Part shown: positions 6,123 to 7,181 of the stretch, piece after piece
Numbering within the stretch: the stretch's first letter is position 1
How the letters are laid out: the number at the start of each line of letters is the position of its first letter
Position numbers and translations under genes: made by a program
The notes under the pieces: generated by a model
Database searches by the model: none
Seen by the model: the letters and a program-made list of their open reading frames with translations, nothing else
What the model was told of the DNA's origin: nothing
Source: DATKEU01 sp035544495
GTDB taxonomy: Bacteria > Myxococcota_A > Polyangia > Fen-1088
Length of the DNA stretch: 7,181 nt
Assembly (NCBI GenBank): GCA_035544495.1
Contig: DATKEU010000491.1
Location: 1 to 7,181, forward strand
Direction of reading: 5' to 3'

Positions 6123-6655
6123 GGGGTGATTCCCTTTTGCGCCTGGCAGTCTGGACAGGGCCCGCTCGAGCAAGCCAGCCCCGCCTGGCTCCAGGCTGGA
6201 AACCCGCCCGCCAGCACCAGGATGCGCAGGTCGGCGCGCCCGAGCCGGCGGCGCATCTCGTCGGCGACCACCTGGGCGTCGGCGGTGTCGTCGCCGTAGA
6301 CCACCAGCGTGTGACGGCCGGCCAGCTGGCCCGCGGCGGCGTCGGCGACGGATCCCGAGGCGGCGCAGGGCAGGTGGATCGCGCCGCTGACGTGGCCCAC
6401 CGCGAACTCGGCGGGGGCGCGCACGTCGGCGATGACTGTGTCCGGATCGCCGCACAGCCGGACCGCGTCGGCGGGCGCCACCACCAGCACCGGAGGCGCC
6501 GCGCCCGGTTGTGTCCCGCCCGGCGCCGCCGTGCACAGGACGGGCGGCGCGAACGAACGCAGCGACACGCCGCCCGGGCGCACGGTGTTCACCACCAGGC
6601 CGAGAGCCATCGACCCGCCGAGGAGCAGCGCCGCGCGCGTGACCAGCGAACCCAT
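6119..6655 (-). CDS. Membrane-anchored rhodanese-like protein lacking the catalytic cysteine
   Basis: This 178-residue protein has a single N-terminal membrane helix (about 4-25) followed by an extracytoplasmic rhodanese-like domain (about 56-160). The fold markers are VIADVRAPAEFAVGHVSGAIHLP (Asp77, Arg79, Glu83, His88) and ILVLAGGFPAWSQAGL (145-160). At the active loop, where active enzymes read YCxxGxR, this one reads VVYGDDTAD, with Gly121 in the place of the catalytic Cys, so ordinary sulfurtransfer is unlikely. Six cysteines remain (41, 68, 97, 162, 167, 170); the last three form a C-x4-C-x2-C tail. The stop overlaps the start of the MauE-like gene, and the tautomerase gene ends 23 bases upstream. 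The ATG at 6655 gives the membrane helix, but its GAGG lies only two bases away, which is shorter than ideal. Its likely job is a binding or thiol-handling partner of the MauE-like protein; this is inference. Confidence 0.84.
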   Translation of the reverse strand: MGSLVTRAALLLGGSMALGLVVNTVRPGGVSLRSFAPPVLCTAAPGGTQPGAAPPVLVVAPADAVRLCGDPDTVIADVRAPAEFAVGHVSGAIHLPCAASGSVADAAAGQLAGRHTLVVYGDDTADAQVVADEMRRRLGRADLRILVLAGGFPAWSQAGLACSSGPCPDCQAQKGITP

Positions 6656-6678
6656 GCCTCAAGGCTAGCAGGCGTTCG

Positions 6679-7032
6679 TCAGGCGAACGTTCCGCCGTTC
6701 CAGCCCCACAGGTGCCCCTCGACGTCGCCGAACTCGATGTAGATGCGATCGGCGGGGACGTTCAAGGCAGGCGACAGGCGCTGGCAGATCGCCGCGCTGA
6801 GCGCTTCGGTGTCGGCGGGGGTCATCGTGCCGACGTTGCGGACGGCGGCGAAGCAGGCTGGCGCCGGCTGTCCGCCGAACGTCATGTCCAGGTCCGGCAG
6901 CAGGCACGTCATGCACCAGCGCTCGGGTTTGCCGAACGCCTTCGCCAGCAGACGAGAGAGCTCGCCGAGCAACGCGGCCTTGGCCGGCGCCGCCGGGGCG
7001 GGGGCCGAGGTGTAGATCTGAATCAGCGGCAT
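6679..7032 (-). CDS. MIF-like tautomerase (macrophage migration inhibitory factor family)
   Basis: This 117-residue protein is almost exactly the length of animal MIF (115). Pro2, exposed after Met removal, is the family's catalytic base. Lys35 in FGKPERW matches MIF Lys32, FGGQPAP (52-58) matches the AFGGSSEP loop, DRIYIEF (95-101) matches DRVYINY including the active-site Tyr (98), and the ending GWNGGTFA is nearly the GWNNSTFA of animal MIF. The family forms trimers and interconverts keto and enol forms of phenylpyruvate or dopachrome-like substrates; the natural bacterial substrate is unknown. Against MIF it has a two-residue insertion in an Ala/Pro-rich stretch (10-20), Glu100 where MIF has Asn97, and no CxxC. 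It also carries Cys40, Cys43, Cys60 and Cys83. There is no signal peptide, so it is cytoplasmic. It is the first gene of the leftward block. Confidence 0.92.
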   Translation of the reverse strand: MPLIQIYTSAPAPAAPAKAALLGELSRLLAKAFGKPERWCMTCLLPDLDMTFGGQPAPACFAAVRNVGTMTPADTEALSAAICQRLSPALNVPADRIYIEFGDVEGHLWGWNGGTFA

Positions 7033-7037
7033 GCCCC

Positions 7038-7068
7038 GTCATAGCGCACCCCGCGGGGCTGCTGTCAA
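7038..7068 (-). promoter_or_regulatory. Candidate sigma70-type promoter for the tautomerase-led block
   Basis: On the minus strand a perfect TTGACA (7068-7063) is followed after 19 bases by TATGAC (7043-7038), or after 18 by CTATGA. The ATG at 7032 comes only 5 bases after the -10 box, so transcription would begin at or within the start codon, giving a leaderless or nearly leaderless message. The spacer contains the perfect 10-bp palindrome CCCCGCGGGG (7049-7058), a possible operator. The spacing is on the long side, so this is a candidate only. Confidence 0.4.
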
Positions 7069-7086
7069 ACGCGGCGCCGCTGGCGG

Positions 7087-7103
7087 TCGCGCCGAAGGCG
7101 CGA
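7087..7103. repeat. Perfect 7-bp hairpin upstream of the tautomerase promoter
   Basis: TCGCGCC (7087-7093) pairs with GGCGCGA (7097-7103) around a 3-base loop. No T-run follows on either strand, so it is not a standard intrinsic terminator. It resembles the short GC-rich palindromes scattered between genes in GC-rich genomes. Confidence 0.5.
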
Positions 7104-7139
7104 GGGTGGAAAGGGTGGGCTGTCCGTCCGCCCGCGTAT

Positions 7140-7172
7140 GCAGCCTGCCCGTGAAATACGGAGACAGGCTGC
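7140..7172. repeat. Two-tier stem-loop at the right edge
   Basis: GCAGCCTG (7140-7147) and CAGGCTGC (7165-7172) are perfect 8-base inverted arms. Inside them CCGT (7149-7152) pairs with ACGG (7158-7161) around GAAAT, leaving a 1-by-3 internal loop. In total 12 base pairs are possible. No T-run follows within the window on the plus strand (8 bases remain) or on the minus strand, so a terminator is not supported. It could be a structured RNA, a repeat unit or a binding site. Confidence 0.5.
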
Positions 7173-7181
7173 TGGCCAGCG

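Noticed and set aside
5688..6662. A long reading (324 codons) of the MauE-like gene starting at 6662
   Set aside because: The first 180 codons are the wrong frame of the rhodanese gene. The GTG at 6122 has AAGGGA at good spacing and the GTGA overlap.

Overview
The window is GC-rich throughout and bacterial. Several traits point to Myxococcota or a related former deltaproteobacterial lineage. Two exported lipoproteins carry long Gly/Asn- or Gly/Asp-rich linkers directly after the lipobox. GTG starts are used, long spurious antisense ORFs are abundant (the usual sign of very high GC at third codon positions), and there are relics of a glycosyltransferase/TPR-like gene. The taxonomic call is an inference from style, not from a marker gene.

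Layout. On the left, a carbohydrate-binding (CBM6-like) lipoprotein runs leftward off the window edge (664 to 1, minus strand). A 340-base non-coding region (665-1004) separates it from a divergent rightward pair. The first of the pair is a lipoprotein with a polysaccharide-deacetylase-like (CE4/NodB) domain (1005-3107). The second is a HupE/UreJ-type membrane protein (3095-4366) that starts inside the end of the first. This pair ends 33 bases from a leftward block. In its own 5'-to-3' order, that block is a MIF-like tautomerase (7032-6679), a membrane-anchored rhodanese-like protein (6655-6119), a MauE/DoxX-like membrane protein (6122-5688), a broken glycosyltransferase-like relic (about 5549-5115), and an SRAP-domain abasic-site crosslinking protein (5080-4400). 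The far right end (7033-7181) is non-coding. It holds a promoter candidate for the leftward block and two hairpins.

How the genes may work together. The left half is about the cell envelope and extracellular carbohydrate: a surface sugar-binding lipoprotein next to a surface deacetylase-like lipoprotein, with the second translationally linked to a putative metal permease. The right half contains a tight redox/sulfur-flavoured unit. The rhodanese-like and MauE genes overlap by 4 bases, both products are membrane proteins with conserved cysteines, and the tautomerase lies 23 bases upstream. The SRAP protein is a DNA-damage protein and probably only a neighbour.

I see no CRISPR array, tRNA, rRNA, transposase or phage gene, and no clearly new multi-gene system. 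The most unusual points are the rhodanese domain lacking its catalytic cysteine inside a coupled operon with MauE, a C-terminal sliding-clamp-like motif on the SRAP protein, a eukaryote-like MIF homologue with a possibly leaderless promoter, and the mosaic-frame glycosyltransferase relic that a gene caller would report as one clean ORF.
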